This document shows positions 36,975 to 49,480 of a stretch of 64,000 nucleotides of DNA, piece after piece. Source of the DNA: Erigeron canadensis. Taxonomy: Eukaryota; Streptophyta; Magnoliopsida; Asterales; Asteraceae. A program made the position numbers and the translations under genes. Location of the stretch: assembly GCF_010389155.1 (NCBI RefSeq), contig NC_057769.1:33341548-33405547 (forward strand). Direction: 5' to 3'. Under the pieces are notes generated by a model. The model made no database searches. It had not been told where the DNA came from and saw nothing but the letters and a program-made list of their open reading frames with translations. Each line of letters starts with the position of its first letter. Within the stretch, counting starts at the first letter, position 1.

Positions 36975-37654
36975 TTTACATGATGTTCAATTTTATAACA
37001 CAACTTTTTACAATCTTCTGATTCATAGTTTTGTCTCATAAAATAAGAATAAACTTTAGTTTCATTCAATAAGTTGGACAATCCAAGATACATTACCTAC
37101 ATTGTTAGAAAAAGAATGATCATATATATGAGTTTTCATACTGTCGCACTAGTAATTGGTTTCCTTGTATACTAGTTTGGTGTTACTGATCATGTATACC
37201 AATTATATGGGAGGTTTTAATTTAGTATATACATCTATAATTAAACTGATTTTATTATTGGAAGTCGTACGTAATATACTAATATTAATTAGTCAATTTT
37301 TTCCAATGAACTTTTGTATGATCTTAGAGATTTGTTAACTAGTGCCTCTAGTGTAATAGTTAAGAAACATTTAATAAACTTGTCATTTTCTTATTAAACA
37401 AAGATTATATTTAATGTGTATTAATTCAACCTAACAATTTCTATTTTTAAATTAATAATTAATACATATTTTTATATTTTAGGAAAGTTAGACTTCAACA
37501 AATACTTCATTAAATGCATCTTAACTACTACACTAGGGGCACTAGTTAGCAACTCTCATGATCTTATCCCATTTTTAACTCATAACGCAAGTATCTTTGA
37601 TTGTAGTAGGTTATACAATTAATTATACACCATTAATACATCATTATCTCATCG

Positions 37655-37688
<34 letters not shown>

Positions 37689-39736
37689 CTCCACTAGTCC
37701 AGTTCATATTAAACCACTAACTTGTTTTCTTTTTTGACTTGTATGTTTTTGTTTATAGACAAATCATGATGTCTTGTAATGATTAGTTGATTACTAACAT
37801 ATTTTCATTACAAAGGTATATAGTATATATGTTACAATGAGCTTGATATTATTCATTATTCAGTATTCACTATGAAGAAAATATGATGATGTTTAAATTG
37901 AAAAAATATGAATAGTAACTTTGAACTCACTTTTGCCTAACAAATGCAAATCATTATGTACGTTGAGATTATCTTCATGAATGAATGTGGCATTTTAGGC
38001 CAATCATCATGCATATGCTTTTGTCGTTTAAAGTGGATGTGCCTTCGTAACTTGTCATATCCAGCACAACTGTTCATCACTTATTAATTGGTATCATTTT
38101 CACCGGCCAATAGCGAAATACAACATGAATTCATAACCTATGAATAAAAACATGAATTCATAATCAGTTGGACTGACATCTTTTGAGTTTTGGGGTAATT
38201 AATACAAATATAATACAATATATAGTTTTCTATTCAAGAATTTATTTATTTTAATTTTTTATAAAGGTTGCTATTCAAAATAGATAAAACTAATACATTT
38301 GCTTTTCAAAGAAAAAAATATACACATTTGAATCTTGAATCCTTGATAATAAATCCATAAGGACATGAATGTTAATGGGCCCGGCCCAACATCTGGGTTT
38401 TGAACTTTTGTTCATTCCGTTTAGTCGTTTACCATTTTCCAAATTTACTTTTATAGGTTTTGCTAACTAATTTAGTTATATGTTTAACATGTAAATGTTA
38501 AAACTAAAATTTTTGTGAAAATTAAAAAACTGGTCAGAACACGTTGTGATTTGAATTTAGCACATTGTACATGTTTTATAAAAACACATTGTGTTTTTCT
38601 TGTGTAATCTATAAACACAGTGTGTTAAGTTTTAAATCACAGTATGTTTTTGATAGCGCGTAAAAAATCAAAAAATTGTTCAAACACACTGTGATATGAA
38701 CTTAACACAATGTGTTTTCTAAAACACATTAAAAACACATTGTGTTAAATTTATATCAAAGTGTGTTTTAGACAATATTCTAGTTTTTACAAAAAAATTA
38801 ATTTTTAAATAATTAAAACCCCATGCAATATATATAAAAGTTTTCACCTGCCAAGAATAACTTTCAACCATTACGCTCAATAATTTGTGACGAGTTAACC
38901 ATAGTTCTAATTAAAGATGTGATCAGCAAACTATTTTTTTTTAGTGTAAGAGACGATAAGTGAAAATAGCTTTCCACATTTGTTGCATACCTTTTCATGT
39001 ATTTTCTAGTTTTTTTATTATAGTATTATTGAAAGTTCTTCTAAGAGCTGAGCAATAATTGGTTTAATACTTTAATCCAATCCATTAATATATCCAACAA
39101 GTAGAATCCAATAGGACTTTAGATTTCAAAACATAAGTTGTTTAAAGGTTGTCAAGGATGAATATTAATGATATGATCAATTCTGTATCTACCCTCATTG
39201 TATTTGTAACACAAGTAGAACTATATATACAATCGAACCGAAATCAATATAAATTGACTCACATTGTTGGCAAGTCCTCTTCTCTCAAACATAGTATACT
39301 CTCATTATATAGTTGAAAACAATCATGGAAGCATGTACATATATCAATATATAATCAAACACAGTATACGATAACTTTTAGATGATAGTGCATGTGGAGT
39401 TCAACACACATTTTTAAAAGCAAGATTTATCCATAGTCGATCAAATTCACATATATAGATGAAATTATTTTATTTTAAATACAAATCCTCATAGACATAA
39501 TAAGTTGCTACTCTTACAAATCCATGATGTTTTTGGCCACATCCACCTGACCAAAATATTATGTCGGCTAATAATTAATTACCTTTCCCAAATTTCTTAT
39601 ACTACTAATACTCCAATAATATTATCCAATATATATCATTACATTACAATTAAGAACAAAAACTTTATACTAGCCCATAAGTAATGCCACCGGAACACCT
39701 CTGCTTTTTCAACATCTCGCCCGAAACAAAGCATTT
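36975..39736. other. Gene-free AT-rich region
   Basis: No gene is supported. It includes an (AT)n microsatellite at about 37655-37687 and the fold-back repeat annotated separately at 38495-38805. The last 100 bases are probably the 3' UTR of the small minus-strand gene. Confidence 0.4.
38495..38805. repeat. Fold-back repeat built of ACACAATGTGT units (copy 1)
   Basis: Eight or so palindromic AACACATTGTGTTTT-like units in both orientations, framed by an AAAATTTTTGTGAAAATTAA-like left arm and a TTTTTACAAAAAAATTAATT right arm. A relative lies at 59838-60055. It is probably a MITE or similar hairpin-forming element. Confidence 0.55.
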
Positions 39737-39973
39737 TTACAACTTTTTTTGATCATTTCCTGGCCTTCGAAATACGGCCACCGCCACTAGCTCGTGTCTC
39801 GTTCCCATTTTCGACATCTTAGTTGATATGATCCCTCCTGGCATGCCTAGTTCTTTTTCAGAAGGTTTCTTTTCACCACCGGGCCATCGGGCAAGCCCAA
39901 ATGCTAAATCTTTTAGTGTTTTAGCAATTACTTTAAAAATCTTGATCTTTATCTGACCCCTTTTGGGTGCCAT
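39737..39973 (-). CDS. Unrecognised small basic protein
   Basis: A 78-codon open frame on the minus strand. I do not recognise the family. The protein begins MAPKRGQIKIKIFKVIAKTL, is rich in lysine and glycine, and has a central WPGGEKKPSEKELGMPGG segment and a C-terminal HELVAVAVFRRPGNDQKKL. There is no signal peptide and no membrane segment; residues 8-28 could form an amphipathic helix. It has a convincing gene context: two TATA-like boxes about 95-115 bases before the ATG, a CT-rich leader with ACAAAAAACAT, and AT-rich 3' sequence. It has no intron. Compared with chance open frames in this AT-rich region it is unusually GC-rich and well composed. Alternatives are a signalling or stress-induced small protein, or a fragment of a larger lost gene. 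Confidence 0.55.
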   Translation of the reverse strand: MAPKRGQIKIKIFKVIAKTLKDLAFGLARWPGGEKKPSEKELGMPGGIISTKMSKMGTRHELVAVAVFRRPGNDQKKL

Positions 39974-40068
39974 TGATAGAAAGTTATATTTATCTTGTGT
40001 TTGAAGTGGATCGAAACAAAATAGTATGTTTTTTGTGAGTTGAAGAGAAGAGAGTGCATGGTGTTGCT

Positions 40069-40087
40069 TTTATAGTTTTATATAAAA
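40069..40087 (-). promoter_or_regulatory. TATA boxes of the small gene
   Basis: On the minus strand TATATAAAAC and CTATAAAAGC lie in tandem, followed by a CT-rich leader, upstream of the ATG at 39973. Confidence 0.5.
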
Positions 40088-40099
40088 AGCACATGTGCT

Positions 40100-43000
40100 A
40101 ACAAACAAGTGTTTATTTGATTTTGACCCCAATTAAGCTTTTGCTTTACAAGTACAACTTACAAGATACGGTTTAATTAAGTGTATAGTATGAACACAAG
40201 AAAAAAGAAAGTATTTTTTAATTGCTTACTTGAGGGGTGTGTTTTACACCAACTTTTCGTGGATTATTATGAAAATGACAATATATTAGCTACATTATCA
40301 TGTAGCCTGTTGACTATATTAAATCTATTAAAAGACATTTCTATCCATAAACCTTTTAATACAAAGACTCATCTAAGTATCTAACCAATGATATCTCAAT
40401 AACAATCAAAGTTAAATTTTCCAAATTCCTCCCGTGTGATATTGATGTTCTTGACTCTGGATTCAAAAAATTGTAAAATTTTTAAAATTTACGAAAACTC
40501 ATTTTGAACCTTAAAAGTTTAACAATATATATTTTCATTCAATAAAACTGTTTGTTTTTATTTCTTACCTTTTACATTTTTCCATATTTAATGAATTACA
40601 TTTATCGCAACAACTAACATAAAATATTACATTGAAAATGTATTCTTATTATTTCCCAAAACTCGTTAGAAAATCTCGTTGACTTCTGGTTGATATTCAT
40701 TGTTTCTTAATGAATCATTCTGGTTGATATTCATTGTTTCTTAATGAATCAAACGTAGATGAACTCGTAGTGGCTGAACTTCGAGTTTGATACAAAAAAA
40801 ACTATTAAACAAATATTCGATGTTTATATATGTGATCTCAAGTTTTAACAAAGATTTATGTGGAAAGTAACTATTAAACAAATATTCTATGTTTATATAT
40901 TTTGATTTAAATTTAAATGTACTCGTACGTAGTTAACTTATAATAGTAAATTATCTTTTCATACTATATATATATGTTATCTTTTTCTATCAAATATTCA
41001 AACAACCTATATTTTCTCAATAAGGGTGAAAACACTTGACGATTTTTCATTTCATTTTTATAACTTCCATGTTAATTGGATGTGCTATCCGTATGATAAC
41101 TCTACTTCAAAAAAAGTTTATTATTAAGCTATTAAGCTTAAATTTACTCAGCTAAATCAACTACTAGATTATGTATCCTTTCACTAATAGAACCAAAATA
41201 TAAATCCAAAAGAATACTCGTAGTACTTAATGTGTACTTTATTAGGACGTCAATCATCCACACGTGATGACTAAAAACACGAAGACAATAAAACAAAGCC
41301 GAAGTCTAAGTCAAGTCAAGTCACTCGAAATTGTATGCAAAAAGTGAAAGATTTGATGGTCGCATGTGATAACAAATTCTATGTATCTAACGACACACAG
41401 ATTTTGATGATTAAAAACACGAAGACAACAAACAAAGCCAAAGTCAAGTCACTTGAAATTGTCTACAAAAAGAAGTGAACAAATTATTATTTAGTCACTT
41501 TGATATCCAAATGGGCCCAGATCGAGGCCCAGATCTAGCTAACCCAAATGGCATTTTCTAACGCGAAATTATAAGAAGAATGCCAAAGAATGGCAAAGAT
41601 ATATATGATTTCCCTTTGAAAGAGACTTTAAATGGTCTACCACCCAACAATGTTGTTCCTTTAGAAAGCGATTTAATTGGGACCGCTCGACAATCTACAA
41701 ATAAGCTAATATTTGCCTATTTGGTATATTCCGGGAAACACGGTACGCGAGACCAAAAATGGATACATAAATAGTTTGAAAAGAACCATTCATACATTTT
41801 GTACAAGAGAATCGAATAGACGGAAAAAAGTCACCTCTAAATTGACCGAGTCAAACTTACTTACTTTTCAGAATCAGAATTCGACATTCAAATAGTTATG
41901 GTCCTTGAGGAACAAATTTGGAACTTACCATATGAATGTACATTATGACACCCGGATTGGCAATATAAGTTTAAAAAATACACCAATTTATTTAAGCAGA
42001 CGTTTTTTTTCTAAATAATTTTAATTGTATAAAGTGTTTATAAATTTCTTCAAATTAATGATGACGTATAAAAATAATAATCCAAAACATATAAATATTA
42101 TATTAGATTAGAAAAAACTTTAATTAGAAAGCTAATAAAATATATTTGTTCTATCTATAAAGAGAGTCAATATTAGTCACTTTCTAATACATTTTAACTA
42201 AAGCATTTTTCAACTAAAGTTACATTAATAATAATAATAATTAACTATATAAGGTAGTAGACAAATGCTTTTTTCCAAATCTTCAAATCAACAGAAAAGA
42301 CGAGTTCAAGAAAAAACTATTTAAATACAAGCTTACATTTATAGATCAAACAAACAAACACCAACTTGAAATTATGATTATCAGATAAAAAGCATAAAAA
42401 AAAATATGTTAATAAAGTCTTGTGCTTTGAAAGATATCCTGTTGCCGAAAAATAATGATACATCACCATTTCGGATAATTAATTCAGTTTTTGACATACT
42501 GATACTATTGCTAGTGATTTACGTGCAAACACGAAATCCAACTTTGAAATTCGGATTTTAATCAGTCCGCTTTCTGTTACGGCCCACGAGCTAGGGCCCA
42601 ATTTCTCACCCATTTGCAGATTTGCATACAATTGCAAATTCATTTGAATTTAACAACAATAGGAAAAATGATAAATAAACCCTAGAGATACGTGCATAAA
42701 AAAATTGTACATTTTTAAATTTTGTGGTAATTGTACAATTATTTGATGCACCCCTGAATTATATGGTAAGTGTACAACTATTTGATGCACCTCTAGCAAA
42801 ACCCATAACGACATTGTTGGAAAAAAAACTGTTTCAAAAAATACTCCCTTTGTTCTAGTAGTGTTTGTCTTATTAAATTTCTTGTGTCTCACTTAAGTGT
42901 TTGCTGCTAAGTATCCGTCCTATAAAGATTAAACTTTTCATAAATCATGTATTTTTATTTTTCAACGGCATAAATCATGTATTTTTATCAAATAGATAAT

Positions 43001-45450
43001 TACAGTATATTTGGATGAAAAGGGTATTGCAACAAGGATAAGAAAGAACTAAGAAGAATAGATTGTGATGATCATTAAGCAAATTTGAACGTCAATTATC
43101 ATATTATTTATGAGCGGCAATTTTATTCGGGTCCTAAACTACCACAAATAATCTTAAATTACGTAGACTTTGTTGAGACAAAAACTTCTACCGAATGAAC
43201 TAACCCCATATTACTAACATGTTGGTTGTCTAACATACATCACAACATCATCACATTTCTCTCATTCAAATCTAATAATTTTCATGGTATGGTGATAGTC
43301 ACACACCTAGCACATAAACTTTTGGAAATCCACTTATTACACAAAAAACCCATCAATAATACAAAGGGCGAGCCCCCAGTCACTACTTTTTTGTACATTT
43401 TTGTTCACTCTTAGTGTTAATTAAAGCATACTATATTTCTTATACATTATGTAGAATTGGGCCAAGCCAAATGTTAATTCTATATACAATGGGCTATCCA
43501 GAAATTTTATACAAATTTTATTTCTCTTTATTTGTCTCCTGTTTGAGTACTTTCTTCGCAAGTCGCAACCCAAACACATGTCAAAACATTATCTTTGAAA
43601 AGGACGTACACTTATTAGAATATGTATTTATTTATTTTTTTAATTTTTTGAACATTATTAGAATATGTAATGGTTATTGAAGAAAAAGAAGTACATAAAT
43701 TGCAGTTTCTAAATGAAAAGTGAAGTTGACACGCGACATTCTAGTGTATTACCAAAAACGCCCTTGTTCTTGTGGATATAAATGTAAATCAAAAAAGACG
43801 TACAATACCCATTGTTTTTCTAATTAATTGCTACTTCCGTCCATTAGATCCTACCCAAAGTATGCTTTTGTTGCTCCTTTATGGGTCACACCAAAAAACC
43901 AACATAATTGATGAACTCCCAAAATAAACTAAACACAAAAATTTTCCATCAATCAAATCAAATTTGACAAACTCTAAAGCATGGTTATTTTAGTACTTAT
44001 TTTTAATAGTATTCAACTCCATGTAGGTATTCATTGGGTTGAAACCAATAGAAATTAACCGCCTATTTGGGAACATGTTGTGGTTCAAATGTTTGATTTA
44101 GTCTAGTTCTCATTTAAAACTAGTTAGGTTGGCGAGCCTAACAATTCTTTTTTATTGGATGTGATTAAGGATATTATATTCAAAAAAAAATTAAGGAAAT
44201 TGATTAGTATTGAAGAAGTTCATAATTTGAAAAAATTTATTCGGGAGTTAAAAGTGGAGTTCATATCATATTATGCAAATAGAAAAAACAACCAACAAGT
44301 ATATAATATGAATTGACATGTTAAGAGTTCATTTTCTTTTTTAAATAATAGAATTATCGACACAATAAAAATATCATTTTTTTCATATATATATTTAAAA
44401 GGTAAGAAAAAAGTTACTAAATTTTCCACCTTAAAATTGTGTGAAAGAAGTTCACATTTAAAATGTAAAAATTATTAAAAATTATAATTTTTTCGCACTT
44501 ATATATGTGGAAAAAAAAATTTGCAGTTTCATGTGTGTAATAATATATTAATTGTTCATGCAGGAAGGAACGTGAAAAATCTATATCACTGATTGGCGTA
44601 GAGAGGTTAGAGGAGGCGCTGGGGAGATCTAAGTAAAAGGGTGGAGCTCGTCGACATGTTGCATAGTTTTCATTTTGGTGAAAAGGATGATCATTGGGTG
44701 TCGAATTTGAAATGAATTTTGTGTAAATGATTTAATTTTTTTTAAAAGTAGTGGATATATGGCTAATACCTTCATGTGGATGCGCCAACACCGGTTTAAC
44801 TTAACACCTTAAAGGATTTATTGCCCATGTGTTAGATGAATATAATATTGTTAAGACCCCTCATTATATTTACATTCTACATTTATATATGACAGGATTC
44901 GAACCTGAAACCTTCAAGAGAAAAACACATTGTGCAAAAAAACTTAGGAAACCTATATCGAAAGTTGATTTTAGTGTCATAGTTAAATTTTTAGTTTTAG
45001 AATTGAACTAAAGTTCGATTCTATTTTGTGGGGAAAAAAAACTGATAATTTTTTATTGTTTTAATAATGAGACAGGCCATGAATAAATAAAATAATCTAT
45101 CATATCAAAACTCAATCAATCAAAAAATGCCACCATATTTATAAGGTTTTGCCCAATGGTCATTTCCATCAAGCCACGACTATACAATGATCCTTAATAA
45201 ATCTGCCTATATAGCTAACACCTTGCCTTTTCTCTCTAAAAATGGAAGGAGACAACCACAACTACCGACATTGATTCCCTTTTATATCTTTCTTGTTATC
45301 TACATATTTTTCTTTTGGCCTAGTATGATCCAATTCTATGGATAATTAATGTATTTTATTTTATTTTATACATATATATAATTAAGTTTTTTTGCTAACT
45401 ATATTATTCTTATGTAATTAATCTAGTTTGTTTAACTTTTTTTTGTGTCA
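40100..45450. other. Gene-free region upstream of the AP2 gene
   Basis: No complete gene. It contains a 34-bp tandem duplication (40686-40753), an imperfect direct repeat (about 41265-41349 and 41403-41480, AAAAACACGAAGACAA), and a Stowaway-like end TACTCCCTTTGTTCTAGTAG near 42841. A second such end, CTACTTCCGTCCATTAGATC, lies near 43831. An exon-like stretch is at 44564-44636. The last 300 bases are probably the AP2 promoter and 5' UTR; TTTGTGTCACAG before 45453 could be the acceptor of a leader intron. Confidence 0.4.
40686..40753. repeat. 34-bp tandem duplication
   Basis: CTGGTTGATATTCATTGTTT plus 14 further bases occurs twice in a row without a gap. Confidence 0.85.
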
Positions 45451-45470
45451 CAGGTTTAAAATTAATTGAC

Positions 45471-48160
45471 ATGATGTTAGACCTTAATCTAAGTATTGAT
45501 GACAATGAGTTTATTTCGGAATCCATGACTTCAAATTCTTCTATTTTCGATATGGAGACAATAAGTAAAAATGCTAGTGTTAAGGAACACTTGTATTCCT
45601 CTAATAATCTGGCTTATAACTTTGATATACTCCAAGGGAATGATAATAATAATAATAATCTAGAAGGTTCTCGAGACGATAGACGTAGTACGATCGCAAC
45701 AAAGCGGCCTTTTCTGAGTGCTGGTGAAGATGATGGGGTGGATGATAGAGTTTTCTTATGGAGACAACAACTACAACCAGAACAACAAAGACAACAACAG
45801 CATCAACTTATGCAACAAGTGAAGCTTAAGAGTAGGAGAGGACCTAGGTCTCGTAGTTCTCAGTATCGTGGCGTTACGTTTTACCGGAGAACCGGAAGAT
45901 GGGAGTCACATATTTGGTAAGTTGATGCATACTTCATATTATATATATGACATATGATAACAATGTACTTTACAAAGTGATCAATAAAGTCTTTGGAAAG
46001 ATACCAATTAAATTAAATAAATTGATTGATGCATCAAAACATATTGTGCCTATTTCTTTTATCACAAATCTACAATAATAGCCCATTGCAAAACATTTGG
46101 TTAGAATAAAGGGGACAAAAAACCTATATTGGTTATATGTATAATGGACCACTTAAAAGTACTTTATAACATGTCCTTATTTATATTTTTGTTACTTATG
46201 TTATGTTTTTTCTTTATGATTTTTGTAGGGATTCTGGGAAACAAGTCTACTTAGGTGAGAAATTATAAGTAATTAATTAACGTGTTGGATTATTTTATTT
46301 TTTTAATTAAGTTTAGGAATGAAATAGGAATCTTTTATACTTACTGTACTTGACATGGTTATATTTGTTTGAATACTATATGTACTACTTGATTTTGCAG
46401 GTGGATTTGATACTGCACATGCTGCTGCTAGGTAAATATTGTCTGATTCTTGTTTCATTTTTTTGTGACATTAGTTTTATCCTTTGAATAATTTCTAAAG
46501 TTATATAAGCATTTGATCTTTTCTACAGGGCATATGATCGCGCTGCTATAAAATTTCGTGGTGTTGGTGCTGATATTAACTTCAATTTAAGCGATTATGA
46601 AGACGACTTTAAACAGGTTTGTTAATAATGTGAAAATCAACATAAAACATATAGCCCACAATTACAAGTCGTATAACAACAATACACAATCCCTGACAAA
46701 GTGGGGTATGAAGAGGTAAAATGTAGACAATCTTGTCTCTATCCAAAAGTAAAGAGACTAATTGCAAGTTGTATAAAACATTGAAATACCAATATGTAAA
46801 TATGTAGATGAATAACTTGACAAAGGAAGAGTGTGTGCATATTCTTCGTCGTCAAAGCACTGGATTCTCGAGAGGAAGCTCCAAGTATAGAGGCGTTACT
46901 TTGCACAAATGTGGTCGTTGGGAAGCTCGAATGGGGCAATTTCTAGGGAAGAAGTGAGTTTCCATGAATTGAAACTGTAATCATATATTGGAAAAAAATT
47001 GGTACTTCCAATTAATATCATAAACTCTACAGGTACATTTATCTTGGATTGTTTGATAGTGAAATCGACGCTGCAAGGTCCATATTTCCGAAAATTTGCT
47101 GAACACTTTCCGACTTTCCGAATCCCCAATTTCAATTTTCCAACATAACAATTGTGTACAACTTCTCTAAAAATCATCAGGGCTTATGACAAGGCTGCTA
47201 TAAAATGCAATGGTAGAGAAGCAATAACCAACTTTGAGGCGAGTTTGTATGAAGGAGAGCTAAGCAGTGAAGGTAAAAATGTCCCATTTTTTGAAAATTA
47301 TTTGTTAAGTTTCATTTGTTTTGCTAATCATGGTTTGTATGTTTCTACAGAAAACAGCCTATCTATGGATTTGAACTTGGGCATTGCTCCCCCTTCATTA
47401 ACAGGAAGTATTAGAGACAATGACAGCTTAGGGAACTTGCATGAGATCAACTATGTCTTAGGTGACATGTCCTCTCATGCTCCAAGGACTTGGGTAATTA
47501 GCTTTATGAACTTTTTTAGTCATATTGTTTAGAAGAAATGCATAGCTATTAGTCAATTTATAGATATATATTTAAAAAGTAGATGGCCATCAATCATCAA
47601 TGATGTTTTTAAAATAAAATGTATATGCTCCAACTAAATTAGACACACGTGATTTTTATTCTTATGATCCGTCACTGATCATCATCATGGATGATCAATA
47701 TGCACAACACCAACTACTAATTGCTTTAGGAGAATGATTTTCATCTCCTCAAAATATTTGGTAGTGAAAATTGGATCCAAAACCATTATAGCTACTTAAA
47801 AGAGAAATGGAGTAGTATTCACATTTCACAGGAAGGATTTATCATGACATACATTTTAAGCTTTCATTTTTGTTCAATTAATTCAGAATGAGCACCAGCC
47901 TATGATGACATTAGGTCCCCACTATGGTACCATGCCTTCCAGTTTTCTCCCCTTCTATGAGGTAACTTTCTATCAACATTGAATCTTTGCTCGTGCACCT
48001 AACGGGCCAAATGTATGAAGTTAATGTTCATTTTATCGATTCTCAGGGCACATCAATAGACAAGAATATGGGTGATAGGTATTCTCCGTATGAAGCAGCA
48101 TGGGGAATAGCTACACCAGCAGCGTCATTTTTATCCGCTGCAGCATACAGGATTCTGTAG
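45471..48160 (+). CDS. AP2: APETALA2/TOE-type transcription factor (euAP2, two AP2 domains)
   Basis: Ten exons: 45471-45916, 46229-46254, 46401-46431, 46529-46616, 46808-46953, 47033-47077, 47181-47272, 47351-47493, 47887-47961, 48047-48160. They join in phase to 401 residues. EuAP2 proteins are nuclear repressors that set floral organ identity and flowering time. Visible parts: an N-terminal EAR motif LDLNL (3-7); a basic nuclear-targeting stretch before the first domain ([12 protein letters not shown]); AP2 repeat 1 [20 protein letters not shown] to [11 protein letters not shown] (about 130-194); the linker [22 protein letters not shown]2 repeat 2 [20 protein letters not shown] to [11 protein letters not shown] (about 222-285); and a second EAR-like MDLNLGI. 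The 26- and 31-nt micro-exons are typical of the family. The last exon carries a damaged miR172 site that ends the protein in AAAYRIL. First of two adjacent ATGs chosen. Confidence 0.93.
46678..46763. mobile_element. Truncated Au-like SINE in AP2 intron 4
   Basis: AGTGGGGTATGAAGAGGTAA and TAGACAATCTTGTCTCTATC resemble the 3' part of the plant Au SINE. It is flanked by an imperfect repeat CAAGTCGTATAAC / CAAGTTGTATAAA. A similar piece is at 54525-54640. Confidence 0.5.
48138..48156 (+). promoter_or_regulatory. Altered miR172 target site
   Basis: The usual euAP2 site is 21 nt, CTGCAGCAT-CATCAG-GATTCT, coding AASSGF. Here the same flanks are present but the middle reads CTGCAGCATACAGGATTCT, 19 nt, a net loss of two bases at the bases that face miR172 positions 10-12. 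The frame therefore changes to YRIL and stop. The flanking nine and ten bases are otherwise intact. Confidence 0.85.
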
Positions 48161-48832
48161 TTCATCATCAGCAGTTGCGTGCTGCTCATTTTCCTCGCAA
48201 TCAATACAATGTCACATGCATACCGCCTTAACGAAACTGTGATTTCAATAGTTTTTGATCAGATTATGATTTATGAACATGGGCTAAAACTTATACACCC
48301 CTTTTAGTTTTCAAGGATGTATGTGGTCCAATGAAAATGTATGTTGTTGTTTCTTTGTTTACTTTGTGTTATGGAAGTTAATATAATTCTGATATGTTAC
48401 TAGTATCTCTTTTCTTTAGCCTGGAAGACATTTCTTTACTTATATTTGCATGTGAACCCAAACCTTAAATTATTACCAATCCATGATTGTAGATTTACTT
48501 GAATACTACAGAGCAAACATGATTTTACTACAGTAAAATTTCAAATTTCAACAAATGCATTGGGAGTATCACTCAAAATTCTACTGGATAGAACTAATAG
48601 ACGGATAGTAACCGTTGGTAGAGTGGACAATAAGATTTGATAGTGGTCACAGTAATAAGTCCCCTCAGATTTCTATACCACTCTTCATATTTTCACAAAA
48701 CCCATGATTTGTCAAATCACAAATAAAACTAAAATTACCCAATGCCATCCGGCATCCCGGCCGGCCTTTTACTTTCCCAATGCCCCCCACTTTAGTATTT
48801 TACTTCATTAATTTTTACATAAGGGTATGTTT
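48161..48832. other. AP2 3' UTR and intergenic
   Basis: The likely AP2 3' UTR runs to about 48400. No further gene is seen. In the frame that an intact 21-nt miR172 site would give, 48152-48241 is open to a TGA. Confidence 0.5.
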
Positions 48833-49050
48833 GGTACAAAAGTTTGTAGCTGAGGTGGAGCTTGAGGTTGGGCTTTTTTTTCAACTCTTTTCCTACGAGC
48901 TTTTATTTTAAAGACCTTTTGGGGCTTTTAGGAGTTTTTTGGGGCTGGGGCTTTTGATTTCTTATGTATTACCAAACAGGGTTATAATTTTCGGAGCTTA
49001 GTTTTAAAAGCTAGGGACTTAGCCCCTAAAATCCCCTTACCAAATAGACC
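48833..49050. mobile_element. Tourist-like MITE
   Basis: Ends GGGTATGTTTGGTA and TACCAAATAGACC with TAA on both sides (48830-48832, 49051-49053). 218 bp, with GGGGCTTTT-rich interior and inverted arms. PIF/Harbinger type. Confidence 0.65.
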
Positions 49051-49117
49051 TAAAAACTAAGAAAGCGTAAATCACTCGCCATTTCTTTTTTTAAACAAAA
49101 TGCTTACTTTCAATATA

Positions 49118-49480
49118 TTAGTATATACTCGTATTTTTTTTTTATTATTTTTTTTTGAACAATGAATTTCGATTGAAACTTCATATCGCGATTCGACAGC
49201 GAGAGCTCTAACATATGTTGTCTTAACCGGGTTCGCGCTAGAGAGCTCTCTTGAAGTAGAAATGCCTATTTCAAATAGGCAATTGGGGGAAAAACTCCTG
49301 CAAATTCGTCCGAAGACACGACGATTAATAGGCGTAAACCCTACCCCCTCAGATTTGAAACTGGGTATACCCAAGCCAAGCCCTCATAGAATGACTACCT
49401 ATATCTCAAAGTTGGTGGAATGAAGATTCGAACCTAGGACCTATAAGTCAACAGGGGAGCTCCAAACCACTCCACAAACT
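49118..49480 (-). mobile_element. SINE related to the one at 30232
   Basis: It shares with that element the phrase AACCGGGTTCGCGCTAGAG and the following CCGAAG.CACGACG segment. On the minus strand a B-box-like AGGTTCGAATC lies in the head (about 49430-49440) and a T/A-rich tail at the other end. Target duplications are not clear. Confidence 0.6.
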
